Source: Mycoavidus cysteinexigens | Lineage (GTDB): Bacteria > Pseudomonadota > Gammaproteobacteria > Burkholderiales > Burkholderiaceae | Reading direction: 5' to 3' | Assembly (NCBI RefSeq): GCF_003966915.1 | Contig: NZ_AP018150.1 | Coordinates: 1,550,001-1,614,000, forward strand | DNA: 64,000 nucleotides | In this document: positions 56,379-64,000 of the stretch, in pieces | How the letters are laid out: the number at the start of each line of letters is the position of its first letter | Position numbering within the stretch: position 1 is the stretch's first letter | Position numbers and translations under genes: made by a program | The notes under the pieces: generated by a model | Seen by the model: the letters and a program-made list of their open reading frames with translations, nothing else | Databases searched by the model: none | What the model was told of the DNA's origin: nothing

Positions 56379-56819
56379 ATGAGTACTATTTTTAGTCCCC
56401 GTGACGTCTCTGTTTTAATCAATGGCGTGCGCCTCGCCGATTGGAGCGACGGCAACGATGTGATTCAGGCTAAATTGAATGCCGATGCTGGCAGCTACAC
56501 GATGGGCGCGAATGGCACCGGCGTATTTATTGCGAATCCCGATCAATCCGGCACGCTCACCCTCAAAATCAAGCAACATAGCCCAGACAATCACTATCTG
56601 GATCGCCTCTTTAAACAGCAGCGCTCAACCCTTAAAACCTTCACGCCGATGACGCTCTCCATTGTGGATTTACTCAATGATGACAAAGTCAGCGGCCTCA
56701 ATGGCTATTTCACGACCTCACCCGACTATACGCGAGGCATGGGCCATAACGCGGTCACCTGGACGCTGGTGTTTGAACAACTCACGATTACTTTAGAAAA
56801 AGGATTGGCTCGCTCATGA
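56379..56819 (+). CDS. Tail tube protein (DUF3277)
   Basis: 146 residues. FSPRDVSVLINGVRLADWSDGND, then GANGTGVFIANPDQSGTLTL and AVTWTLVFEQLTI, fit the DUF3277 inner tube. Directly behind the sheath gene, and overlaps the chaperone gene by 4 nt. It is not similar to the orphan tube at 2515. Confidence 0.85.
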   Translation: MSTIFSPRDVSVLINGVRLADWSDGNDVIQAKLNADAGSYTMGANGTGVFIANPDQSGTLTLKIKQHSPDNHYLDRLFKQQRSTLKTFTPMTLSIVDLLNDDKVSGLNGYFTTSPDYTRGMGHNAVTWTLVFEQLTITLEKGLARS

Positions 56820-57211
56820 ACACGCATCAATTCGAACTGGATAGCATCACGTATCGCATGACGCCCGCGAACGCGATGGCGGGCTGGACCGCTTTAAAAC
56901 AAGCCGGCAAATTACTCGAAGGGATTAAGGTTTCCCAAGAGAGTCATCTTGAAATCGGCACGCTCTTAGCTCATTTAGGCAGTCCGCAAGTGGCTGAGAT
57001 CGAACGTCTGATTTATGAACATACGACTGTTCAAGCCAATCAAGATAAACCTTTTAGGCTCGCCCATCAGCTTGAGACCCATTTTAATCAGCACCGCTCG
57101 CACCTCATTCGCATTTTGCTGGAAGGCTGTAAGGTGCAATTCGCCGATTTTTTCAAAGGGGGCGCTTGGAACAGTCTAAGCGCCCTCATGCCCACTCCGG
57201 TTCAGACCTAG
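56816..57211 (+). CDS. Tail assembly chaperone
   Basis: 131 residues. Small protein between tube and tape-measure genes, the standard chaperone position. A T TTT TTC heptamer at 57148-57154, in the correct phase, would let ribosomes shift to -1 and add the next frame. Confidence 0.75.
   Translation: MNTHQFELDSITYRMTPANAMAGWTALKQAGKLLEGIKVSQESHLEIGTLLAHLGSPQVAEIERLIYEHTTVQANQDKPFRLAHQLETHFNQHRSHLIRILLEGCKVQFADFFKGGAWNSLSALMPTPVQT
57148..57154 (+). other. Predicted -1 ribosomal frameshift site (T TTT TTC)
   Basis: The heptamer is phased X XXY YYZ relative to the chaperone frame (codons GAT TTT TTC). After slipping, translation continues as QRGRLEQSKRPHAHSG in the -1 frame to 57369. Confidence 0.6.
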
Positions 57212-57369
57212 TTGACTGGTTTATTTGGCTGCCCATCATGCGCCAATTCTGCACCCTGAATGAACTGCGTTCTGTGTATACGTTGTCTGACTTGGTCGAG
57301 TTTCATCAGACCATAGCGCAGTGGGACACCATTCAAACCAAACTGACTCAAAACACCCATGGTCGTTGA
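57154..57369 (+). CDS. Tail assembly chaperone, frameshift extension (GT-like)
   Basis: The -1 frame stays open for about 71 codons and ends at the start of the tape-measure gene. It has no ribosome-binding site and no good start codon of its own. The content DWFIWLPIMRQFCTLNEL, then SLV/TLSDLVEFHQTIAQW, is protein-like. Best explained as the extension of the fused chaperone. Confidence 0.6.
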   Translation, partial: QRGRLEQSKRPHAHSGSDLVDWFIWLPIMRQFCTLNELRSVYTLSDLVEFHQTIAQWDTIQTKLTQNTHGR

Positions 57370-59023
57370 TGAATTTCTCTTTAAGCTCGGCGTCGTAGCC
57401 GATTTGAATCAGGCTAAACAGTTCCGTAACACCTTGTCTGATGTCGCCCGCAAAGCTTCGGTAGCCTCTGCCGCTGTGGGCGCATTGGCCGGAGGCCTCA
57501 CCGCTTTCTTTGCCAAAGCGTTGAACGGCCTCAATACGCTGAATCAAGCGGCACGCGAAACCGGCGTTAGCGCTGAATATTTGCAGCAGCTCGGCTTTGC
57601 TGCGGCGCAAAATGGCGCTTCTCTTGAAGCCGCCACGGCCTCCGTGCGCGGACTCTCTAAAGTCATTGGCGAGGCGGCCGATGGCATAGGTCGGGGCGCA
57701 CGCGCCTTTGAGCATTACGGCCTCTCAGCTAAAAACGCCAATGGTTCGATTAAATCCGTCACGCAGATGATGGGTGAATTGCAAAAAAAAATGCAACGCC
57801 TCTCTGATCCTCAACGCAGCGCCTTTTTACAAAAGATGGGCATTGATGCGGCGATGGTGCAAACGCTACGCCTATCCAAAGCTGAACTGCACGAGCTGAT
57901 GCAAGAAGCGCACGATTTAGGCATTGCGACCCAAGAGCAAGCTGATAGGGCTTCTGCCTGGGGGGACGCCATGGCCCGCGTAAATTGGATATTTAAATCT
58001 TTACGTACGCAAATTGCGTTGGGCCTAGCGCCTCAATTGCTTTTACTCGCGGATCGCTTTAAAGCCTTTTTGCTCCGTCATAAAGAACTCATTCGGGATG
58101 GACTGCGTCGATTCATTGACATCCTGTTTGCTGCCGTACAAGCGCTGGTTCATACAGGGTCTGCGATGGATTGCGTGATCCGCCATACGATCGGATGGAA
58201 AGCGGCTCTATGGGCATTGGTCGGTGTCTTAGCCTGGGTCAAGCGCGCAACGATGGCCGCCTTTATTGTTAATCCCGTTGCGTGGCTCGCTGCGGCTATC
58301 GCAGGGCTAATTGTCTTGATCGATGACTTGATGACCCATCTCCGAGGCGGTGAAGCCTCTTTGGCCAGATTTTGGGATTGGCTTGGAAACGGGATCAACT
58401 ATGCCCAAGAAGCTTTTGCTCAATGCTGCAACTATTTAACTCGGTTTCAAAAGACGCTGGCGCAGGTAGCCAGCAAAATTAAAGCTCTTATCAATTCAAC
58501 CTGGGCACAGCTCGATCAATTGATTCGTCAAACTTGGAAAAGCCTTTTAGCCAAAAGTACCGCACTTGTTGCCCGCCTTAAAACGCTATTTCTCTCGCTC
58601 TTGGAATCAGCTCGCACGCTATGGACGAATATCACGGATGGGATTGCATACGCTTTTGAAACCGCGTTCAATCGCGTACAGCGCGCCTGGGATAGCGTCT
58701 TTGGATGGATCTCTAAAGGCTGGGCTAAACTGCAAGCGAGCTTCCGTTGGATGGGCGAAAAACTGAATCTGACCCAGGGAATCGATATTGCTCAAGCCGT
58801 CAACCTGGCTTCGGCTTCCGCCCATCCAGCTGCGCATCAAAGTAACACTGTGACCCACCATACGACACATCATGCGCAGCGCACTCAGCAACAGACAGTC
58901 AATCAAGACATTAAAATTCATATCGCCTCTTCCGATCCCATCGCAGCAGGCCGCGCCACCGTGGATGCGCTGCGTCAACAGCGCATCGCCACGCATAATA
59001 GCCACAGTGCCGCCAAACTATGA
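57359..59023 (+). CDS. Tail tape-measure protein
   Basis: 554 residues, short for the type, implying a short tail. Helical throughout: N-terminal FKLGVVADLNQAKQFRNTLSDVA, then an LNQAARETGVSAEYLQQLGFAA motif common in tape measures, hydrophobic helices near residues 275-325, and a His/Gln/Thr-rich tail. Overlaps both neighbours slightly. Confidence 0.85.
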   Translation: MVVDEFLFKLGVVADLNQAKQFRNTLSDVARKASVASAAVGALAGGLTAFFAKALNGLNTLNQAARETGVSAEYLQQLGFAAAQNGASLEAATASVRGLSKVIGEAADGIGRGARAFEHYGLSAKNANGSIKSVTQMMGELQKKMQRLSDPQRSAFLQKMGIDAAMVQTLRLSKAELHELMQEAHDLGIATQEQADRASAWGDAMARVNWIFKSLRTQIALGLAPQLLLLADRFKAFLLRHKELIRDGLRRFIDILFAAVQALVHTGSAMDCVIRHTIGWKAALWALVGVLAWVKRATMAAFIVNPVAWLAAAIAGLIVLIDDLMTHLRGGEASLARFWDWLGNGINYAQEAFAQCCNYLTRFQKTLAQVASKIKALINSTWAQLDQLIRQTWKSLLAKSTALVARLKTLFLSLLESARTLWTNITDGIAYAFETAFNRVQRAWDSVFGWISKGWAKLQASFRWMGEKLNLTQGIDIAQAVNLASASAHPAAHQSNTVTHHTTHHAQRTQQQTVNQDIKIHIASSDPIAAGRATVDALRQQRIATHNSHSAAKL

Positions 59024-59760
59024 CGGTCTCGGTGCTACACCGCCGCATCGGCACCGTCACGCTGGATGCAACGCTCGCTGAGCAGCATCAGTCGGTTTTA
59101 CGCATTTCTGAAAACCCGATTGAATCCGGTGCGCTGATTGCCGATCATGCGGCGCTGGAGCCAAAACAAATTACGATCACAGGCATTGTCACCGATTACC
59201 AGCCACCGATTACGCACCAGGCAGGAGTGAATCGCGCATTTTTGCGCCAAAGTCCCGACTTCTTTAATCAGCTCCCTTTGCCGACCGAAGTCAAAGCGGT
59301 CACGATGCAGGCCGCCTCGCGGATGCAGCGCGAACTAGGCTCGACACACGCCCTTCAGCAGTCAATCGCTGACAGCCTAGAGCAAGCGCGCCCTCTCGTT
59401 CCCTGGCTGCCAGCCTGGAGCGGAATCGATTCCAGCACAACGCAAGAGCGTGTGCAGCAAGTCTATGATGCCCTACTGGAATTACAACGGTCCATTGAGC
59501 CGATCGAGATTCTAACGGGCGCTAAGCTGTATTCCAATATGCTCCTCCAGTCCATCAGCCTAAATCAGATGCAAGATGGCATCGCTGAATTCACGATCAC
59601 CTGTCGGGAGATTTTAATCGTATCGACACAATCGATCGCCGGCATTCAGCGCCAATCTGGCCGCGCCCGCAAGCAAGCCGCCGCTAAAACGCAAAAAGGC
59701 AAAGTGCAACTCCAGCCCGCCGATAAGAAGAAGTCTTTGCTGAAGCATCTATTGGGCTAA
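59020..59760 (+). CDS. Dit-like tail/baseplate protein
   Basis: 246 residues. The N-terminal IGTVTLDATLAEQHQSVLRISENP, then IADHAALEPKQITITGIVTDY, is a Dit-type beta domain. The middle is helical and the C-terminus is basic and low in complexity. Connects tube to hub. Confidence 0.7.
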   Translation: MTVSVLHRRIGTVTLDATLAEQHQSVLRISENPIESGALIADHAALEPKQITITGIVTDYQPPITHQAGVNRAFLRQSPDFFNQLPLPTEVKAVTMQAASRMQRELGSTHALQQSIADSLEQARPLVPWLPAWSGIDSSTTQERVQQVYDALLELQRSIEPIEILTGAKLYSNMLLQSISLNQMQDGIAEFTITCREILIVSTQSIAGIQRQSGRARKQAAAKTQKGKVQLQPADKKKSLLKHLLG

Positions 59761-59763
59761 GCC

Positions 59764-60081
59764 ATGCATCTCATCCCCATCGATTCCGCGCCGTATCAAG
59801 AAATGACGATTGCGTTTAAAGGGCATGCGTTGCGCCTCACGCTGCGCTACAACAGCCTCGCCGATTATTGGGCGATGGATGTCTTCGATTTAAAGCGGGA
59901 TCGCTATACCGCCCAGGGGCTGCCGCTGGTTGTGGGTGTGCCGATTTTATGGCGCAGACCGGTTGAGTATTGTTTCATCCTCACCGATGAAAGCGGTATC
60001 GGCCTCGATCCAGTCGGCGGGGAAGATTTAGGCCAGCGCTGTTTCCTGTATATCGTTGATAAAATGCAGATTCCTCTATGA
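59764..60081 (+). CDS. Baseplate plug protein
   Basis: 105 residues: IPIDSAPYQEMTIAFKGHALRL, then YNSLADYWAMDVFD and a VGVPILWRRP stretch. Resembles the small plug proteins of simple baseplates such as that of cyanophage Pam3. Confidence 0.7.
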   Translation: MHLIPIDSAPYQEMTIAFKGHALRLTLRYNSLADYWAMDVFDLKRDRYTAQGLPLVVGVPILWRRPVEYCFILTDESGIGLDPVGGEDLGQRCFLYIVDKMQIPL

Positions 60082-60908
60082 AACAATTTGGCCGACGCTA
60101 TCAGTTGGCGCTGGGCAATCCACACGATGGGTTATTCATTGATGCGCTGCGCGTCTCCTTTGACATCACCAAAACCATTGACGCAAAGCCCAATCCCGCT
60201 CAAATCTGCATTTGGAATCTGAATCGCACGCATCTCAATCAGCTCTTAAGCGGCACGTTTAAACGGATCGCTTTATCTGTGGGCTATGCAGAGCTGCGCT
60301 TGCTCTATACCGGCGACATCCTTAAAGCCACTCTGCAACGCGATGGACTGGATTCTATTCTGGTGTTGGAGTGTGCGGATGGCGATACCGATTATCGTAC
60401 TGCGCGTGTCTCGCTTACTTTGAAAGCGGGTACATCCGATCAACAGGCGATTCAGCAGCTTGCGCAATCGTTGGATCAAACCCAACTCGGTACGGTGGCT
60501 CAAGGACGGCCCAATAGCTTACCTCGGGGGCGCATCTTTTGCGGCAATACCCGCGATGCATTGCATCAAATCGCTCAGGCCAATCATGCCGACTGGTCAA
60601 TTCAGGATGGCGAATTGCTGATGCTGCCTGCCCAACAGGTGTTAGCGGATGAAGCTGTTTTGATTTCACAAGATACCGGCATGATCGGCGCGCCTGAAGC
60701 GAGCGAAGACGGGCTGATCGTCACCACTTTACTGAATCCCGCCGTCCGCATCGGCGGCTTAGTGCGTGTGCACTCTGTCACCGAATCCTTCAATGGCGAT
60801 TATAAAGTCGTCAGCGTCTCGCATTGCGGCGATACCTATGGCGATGAATGGCTCACAACAATAACGGCTGTAGGCGGTGCCTTTACGCCCATTAAGGATC
60901 CATCATGA
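60078..60908 (+). CDS. Baseplate hub protein
   Basis: 276 residues. DALRVSFDITKTIDAKPNPAQI, IALSVGYAELRLLYTGDI and the C-terminal IGGLVRVHSVTESFNGDYKVVSVSH fit the gp27-like hub group. Overlaps the spike gene by 4 nt. Confidence 0.78.
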   Translation: MKQFGRRYQLALGNPHDGLFIDALRVSFDITKTIDAKPNPAQICIWNLNRTHLNQLLSGTFKRIALSVGYAELRLLYTGDILKATLQRDGLDSILVLECADGDTDYRTARVSLTLKAGTSDQQAIQQLAQSLDQTQLGTVAQGRPNSLPRGRIFCGNTRDALHQIAQANHADWSIQDGELLMLPAQQVLADEAVLISQDTGMIGAPEASEDGLIVTTLLNPAVRIGGLVRVHSVTESFNGDYKVVSVSHCGDTYGDEWLTTITAVGGAFTPIKDPS

Positions 60909-61603
60909 AATGGCATACCCCTTCCCTCGATGCCGCTATTGAAGCCAGCATCACCGCCACACTTAAAAAGCTGCATGTCGCTTTGCCAGGTCGAATCGTG
61001 AGTTTTGATCCCAGCACGCAAACCGCTTCCGTGCAGCCCTTGATCGAGCAGATTTTACAGAACGAGCAAGCCGCGCCTCTGCCTATGCTCACCGATGTGC
61101 CGGTGCACTTTCCACGCGGCGGGGCCTTTGTCATGACCTTTCCGATTGCGCCAGGCGATGAATGCCTCATTCTCTTTGCTGAGCGATGCATCGATGGCTG
61201 GTTTGCCAGTGGGCAATCCAGCATTCCACTGGATTATCGCCTGCATGATCTCTCCGATGGCTTTGCGTTAGTCGGGTTTTCTTCTTTACCCAAAGTGATT
61301 CCCGATTTATCGAATGACGCAATGATGATGCGCACGCTCAATGGCAGCGCTTACTTTAAATTGGATCAGGCGGGGCATATGACGATCAAAGGCACCCAAT
61401 TGACGATCCAATGCCCTGTCGTCGTTGAACAGCTTTTAACCTACCAAGCAGGTTTGAGCGGTACCGGCAGCGCAGCCGGCACCACCATTAGCGGCACGAT
61501 CTCGCATAGCGGCGGTGAACTCATTTCCAATGGTGTGACGCTGCACGCTCACCGGCATGACGGCGTCAAAGCCGGTGGGGATTGCTCAGGTGGCCCACAA
61601 TGA
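60905..61603 (+). CDS. Membrane-puncturing spike (Gp138 type)
   Basis: 232 residues. An N-terminal OB-like domain (VALPGRIVSFDPSTQTASVQP, then FPRGGAFVMTFPIAPGDECLILF) is followed by a repetitive Gly/Ser/Thr beta helix and a His-rich tip (LHAHRHDGVKAGGDCSGGPQ). That tip resembles metal-binding spike ends. Confidence 0.85.
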   Translation: MKWHTPSLDAAIEASITATLKKLHVALPGRIVSFDPSTQTASVQPLIEQILQNEQAAPLPMLTDVPVHFPRGGAFVMTFPIAPGDECLILFAERCIDGWFASGQSSIPLDYRLHDLSDGFALVGFSSLPKVIPDLSNDAMMMRTLNGSAYFKLDQAGHMTIKGTQLTIQCPVVVEQLLTYQAGLSGTGSAAGTTISGTISHSGGELISNGVTLHAHRHDGVKAGGDCSGGPQ

Positions 61604-61947
61604 AAGTGCGGCGGCTCGATGCCAACCATGACTGGACCTTTGGACAAGGGCGAGCCAATTATGCAACCCTCGCTGAATCGGTCGCCCAGCGCGTCAAGTC
61701 TCGCTTATTGTCGTTTCAGGGTGATTGGTTTTTGGATTTAGAACATGGCTTGCCTTGGTTGCCCCACTTTGAGCGGCCTGCGGATTTGCGGCAGATTGAA
61801 CACCTTGTGAAACGCACGATTTTACACACGCACGGGGTGCGCGAGCTGCTGAATTTAAAGGTGGAATGGGATGCCAGCACTCGCCGTCTAACGATGACTG
61901 CCCAGCTTAAAGATCACGATGATCAATTGATCAACATCACGAATTAG
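61600..61947 (+). CDS. Baseplate wedge protein (gp25-like)
   Basis: 115 residues from ATG 61600, coupled to the spike stop (ATGA). NHDWTFGQGRANYATLAESVAQRV, later DLEHGLPWLP and RTILHTHGVRELLNLKVEWD, follow the gp25/gpW-like wedge layout. A hairpin terminator lies just downstream. Confidence 0.72.
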   Translation: MKVRRLDANHDWTFGQGRANYATLAESVAQRVKSRLLSFQGDWFLDLEHGLPWLPHFERPADLRQIEHLVKRTILHTHGVRELLNLKVEWDASTRRLTMTAQLKDHDDQLINITN

Positions 61948-61964
61948 AGTCACCCCCAAAAAGC

Positions 61965-62002
61965 AAAAGCCCCGAACTGTAACCAGCAGCCGGGGCTTTT
62001 TT
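61965..62002 (+). terminator. Terminator inside the late operon
   Basis: AAAAGCCCCG and CGGGGCTTTT form a strong stem followed by T. It comes between the wedge gene and the baseplate J gene, where the late transcript must continue. Confidence 0.8.
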
Positions 62003-62080
62003 GTTCCCGCTTTTCAAACGAAACAAAAACATATGAGACATAAGGATATACGATTGACTTTCAAAATACTAGGAATATCG

Positions 62081-62221
62081 ATGGAAACTGTCAATATCAA
62101 ACCCAAAGAATTACGCAAAATATTACAGCTCGTGTTAGCGAGTCTCGCTATTTGGCGCTTGCCCGACATCATGACCGTCTTATTTTCGGGTATCTGCGCC
62201 CTTATCCAAACAATACGATAA
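62081..62221 (+). CDS. 46-residue membrane protein between terminator and gpJ
   Basis: ATG 62081 has AGGA 6 nt upstream. METVNIKPKELRKILQLVL then continues into a hydrophobic helix around LASLAIWRLPDIMTVLFSG. Its stop is directly followed by the gpJ start. Not a usual baseplate gene; possibly a moron. Confidence 0.6.
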   Translation: METVNIKPKELRKILQLVLASLAIWRLPDIMTVLFSGICALIQTIR

Positions 62222-63367
62222 ATGGCTCAACTCACCGAACAAGGCTTCATCATTGAGCGATTGGATGCCAATCTCGCTCAACTCGATGCAGGCTTTCGCA
62301 CGATCTATGGCGCGGACATCAATACCGAGCCGGATAGTCCTGATGGGCAAATCATTGGCCTCATCGCCCAAATCAAAACCGATCTGGAAGAGCTTGCTGA
62401 ATCCATTTATAAAGCGCTCGATCCTGAAGCTGCCAGCGGCGTTTGGCTTGAACAGCGCGTCGCCTATGCCGGACTCACGCGCAGGCAAGCACGCCATAGC
62501 TATCTCCGCAATACGATCTTGACGGGCGAACCAGGCACAAGCATTCCGGCAGGCGCAGCCCTCACCGATCCGCATCATCGCCGTTGGATTGTCGTGACCG
62601 ATACCACGCTGAATGAAAATGGCTCGGCGCACGCTGATTTAAGAAGCGAAGCACTTGGTGCCTTTCCTCTGCCCGCCCACACCGAACTCACCCTCGAAAC
62701 GCTTTTTTTAGGCTGGCGCTCAGCTCAAAGCAGCCAAGCCGCAGAAGCTGGAGAAGAGGAAGAAACCGATGCTGAATTGCGACGCCGGTTCTTTATTAGC
62801 CGTGCAAAAGCGGCTCAAAACTCCGTCGATGGGATGATCGTTAAGTTGCTTCAACTCGCCGATGTTCGCCAAGCCGTCTGTTTAGAAAATAACACGGATC
62901 GAACCGATACGAATGGGGTACCCGCGCATAGCCTCAATATTATTGTAGAAGGCGGCTCGGATGCCGAGATTGCCCAAGTGATCTTTGAGAATAAAACCGC
63001 TGGCACAGGGCTACGCGGCGCAGTGCAAACGCACATTCTCGATAACAAGGGTATGACGCGCTCAATCCGCTTTGATCGGCCTGCGGTCATCGCTTGTGCT
63101 GCTTATCTCGAAGTGCGACGCAATGCCCATTTTACGGCGGTCGATGTCGAGGCAATTAAAGCCACTCTAACAAAAACCGCGTTCAGCATTGGCGAAACCG
63201 TGCTGCTCTCGCGCTTATACAGCCCCATCAATACCGTACAGGGGTTTTGGGTGGAAACACTCAACATTGGTCGACGCTGCACACCCCTCGCCGCCAACAA
63301 TATTGAAATCGGCGTGCGCGAGATGGCCCGCTTTGCGGCTAACGATATTGAAGTCGTCGTGCTCTAA
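62222..63367 (+). CDS. Baseplate J-like protein
   Basis: 381 residues. The N-terminal FRTIYGADINTEPDSPDGQIIGL, then GVWLEQRVAYAGLTRRQA, and the middle EEETDAELRRRFFISRAKAAQNSVDGM, are typical of gpJ-family wedges. Complete. Confidence 0.92.
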   Translation: MAQLTEQGFIIERLDANLAQLDAGFRTIYGADINTEPDSPDGQIIGLIAQIKTDLEELAESIYKALDPEAASGVWLEQRVAYAGLTRRQARHSYLRNTILTGEPGTSIPAGAALTDPHHRRWIVVTDTTLNENGSAHADLRSEALGAFPLPAHTELTLETLFLGWRSAQSSQAAEAGEEEETDAELRRRFFISRAKAAQNSVDGMIVKLLQLADVRQAVCLENNTDRTDTNGVPAHSLNIIVEGGSDAEIAQVIFENKTAGTGLRGAVQTHILDNKGMTRSIRFDRPAVIACAAYLEVRRNAHFTAVDVEAIKATLTKTAFSIGETVLLSRLYSPINTVQGFWVETLNIGRRCTPLAANNIEIGVREMARFAANDIEVVVL

Positions 63368-63379
63368 AAATCACACACC

Positions 63380-64000
63380 ATGTCTTACGAATCACTGCTT
63401 ATTTGGCAGTATAAGGGCAAGCCTAAAGCGCATGCCACCGCACAACTGATCGATCACTATTTTAGCGACACATGGCGCGGCCTCGCCGATTTACCCAATG
63501 CGCTCCATATTGAGACCGCTTCAGGCAAAAACCTAGACCTGGTAGGCCAACATGTCGGGCAATCTCGCATTTTAAAAGGACTCGCTCCACGCCACTTATT
63601 CAGCTTTGAACGCGCACCAGGCGCTAAAGGGTTGAGCCGAGCAGGTTTAGGCGGCGGCAAATGGTATCGCAAAGGCGATGTCATTACCGATTCCGTCGTG
63701 CTCGATGACGATGATTTTCGCTTTCTCATCAAATGCCGCATCGCCAAAAACCATATGACGGGCACCATCCCTGACATTACACACGCGCTGGATTTTATCT
63801 TTGGCGGGCAAGCCGCTGTTTATGACCAGTACGACATGAGTTTCACCGTCACCATTCGCAGCGATCAAATCACTGCCTTTAAACGCTATGCGATTCGGAC
63901 TTTAGATATTCTGCCCCGACCCGCAGGCGCCAACGTCAACTATGTCGTTTTAGCCAACATTACCGCTTTCGGATTCGCCAACTCACCTGGCGCATTCGCT
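63380..64000 (+). CDS. DUF2612 baseplate/tail protein (cut by window edge)
   Basis: 207 codons visible with no stop. The N-terminus SLLIWQYKGKPKAHATAQLI, then GKNLDLVGQHVGQSRIL and the middle DDDDFRFLIKCRIAKNHMTGTIPDI, match DUF2612 proteins, which follow gpJ and act like tail protein I. Confidence 0.85.
   Translation, partial: MSYESLLIWQYKGKPKAHATAQLIDHYFSDTWRGLADLPNALHIETASGKNLDLVGQHVGQSRILKGLAPRHLFSFERAPGAKGLSRAGLGGGKWYRKGDVITDSVVLDDDDFRFLIKCRIAKNHMTGTIPDITHALDFIFGGQAAVYDQYDMSFTVTIRSDQITAFKRYAIRTLDILPRPAGANVNYVVLANITAFGFANSPGAFA

Larger units (their letters stand above)
34107..64000. mobile_element. Myovirus-type prophage, left end to beyond the window
   Basis: From next to tRNA-Gly(CCC) every gene except one or two is phage-like: integrase, recombination genes, repressor/Cro/antirepressor switch, replication genes, RusA, Q-like protein, terminase, head, contractile tail and baseplate. 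Early leftward genes and late rightward genes are arranged as in a lambdoid genome, while the tail is contractile. Late genes have no obvious breaks, so the prophage may be functional. The left attachment site was not determined and the right end is outside the window. Confidence 0.93.

Noticed and set aside
62054-62082. TTGACT promoter before the small membrane gene
   Set aside because: No acceptable -10 box at 16-18 nt without overlapping the start codon.
34107-64000. CRISPR array or anti-phage defence island
   Set aside because: No regularly spaced repeats and no recognisable defence genes were found; the content is phage structural and regulatory genes.

Overview
The window looks like a chromosomal segment of a betaproteobacterium of the order Burkholderiales. 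The clues are the host gene order tig-clpP-clpX-lon-tRNA-Val-ppiD, a rho gene followed by a type B L31 gene, and protein sequences of Burkholderia-like character. Moderate GC, several insertion sequences, decayed genes and leucine-rich-repeat (LRR) proteins would fit a host-associated lineage such as the endofungal Mycoavidus/Glomeribacter group. That placement is inference, not something the sequence proves.

Layout, 1-34 kb (host). The window opens inside glnA, then a TDT-family transporter, a decayed group II intron remnant, an orphan tail-tube-like protein of the phage/contractile-injection type, and an intact IS5-like element (3331-4818). Next is a minus-strand tRNA-Ile2(CAU) gene split in its anticodon loop by a 275-nt group I intron. 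It is followed by bolA, yciB, msrB and purL, all on the minus strand. A patch of AT-rich accessory DNA (10.9-15.0 kb) carries a methyltransferase-like protein, a secreted LRR protein, an IS5-family element with a 3-bp target duplication, and a second LRR gene broken by several frameshifts. pgi, a DadA-like oxidoreductase and a small winged-helix-type protein follow. Then comes the protein quality-control block ppiD, tRNA-Val, lon, clpX, clpP, tig. A second decayed accessory gene (27.1-28.3 kb) abuts a solo IS end. After it lie trxA, rho, rpmE (type B), a GT-C glycosyltransferase, an MFS transporter, tRNA-Arg(CCU) and tRNA-Gly(CCC).

Layout, 34-64 kb (prophage). Beside tRNA-Gly(CCC) starts a prophage that runs off the right edge. 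Its leftward operon encodes a recombination module (YqaJ-type exonuclease, probable annealing protein, SSB-like protein), a DUF4224 protein and a tyrosine integrase. A 2-hydroxycarboxylate (citrate/malate) transporter sits inside this operon and looks like cargo. The switch region has a CI-like repressor whose protease residues are replaced (Ser to Ala, Lys to Arg), a divergent Cro-like gene and an AntA/KilAC-type antirepressor. This suggests induction by antirepressor rather than RecA-driven self-cleavage. Rightward come replication genes (DUF1376), RusA, a Q-like antiterminator and a terminator placed just before the terminase genes.

The late operon is that of a contractile-tailed (myovirus) phage with a simple baseplate: TerS/TerL, DUF1073 portal, Mu F-like protein, DUF2213 protease with a probable nested scaffold start, cement protein, DUF2184 capsid, connectors, DUF3383 sheath, DUF3277 tube, tail chaperones with a predicted -1 frameshift at T TTT TTC, tape measure, Dit-like protein, plug, hub, Gp138-type spike, wedge, gpJ and the start of a DUF2612 protein. 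Tail fibres, lysis genes and the right attachment site are outside the window.
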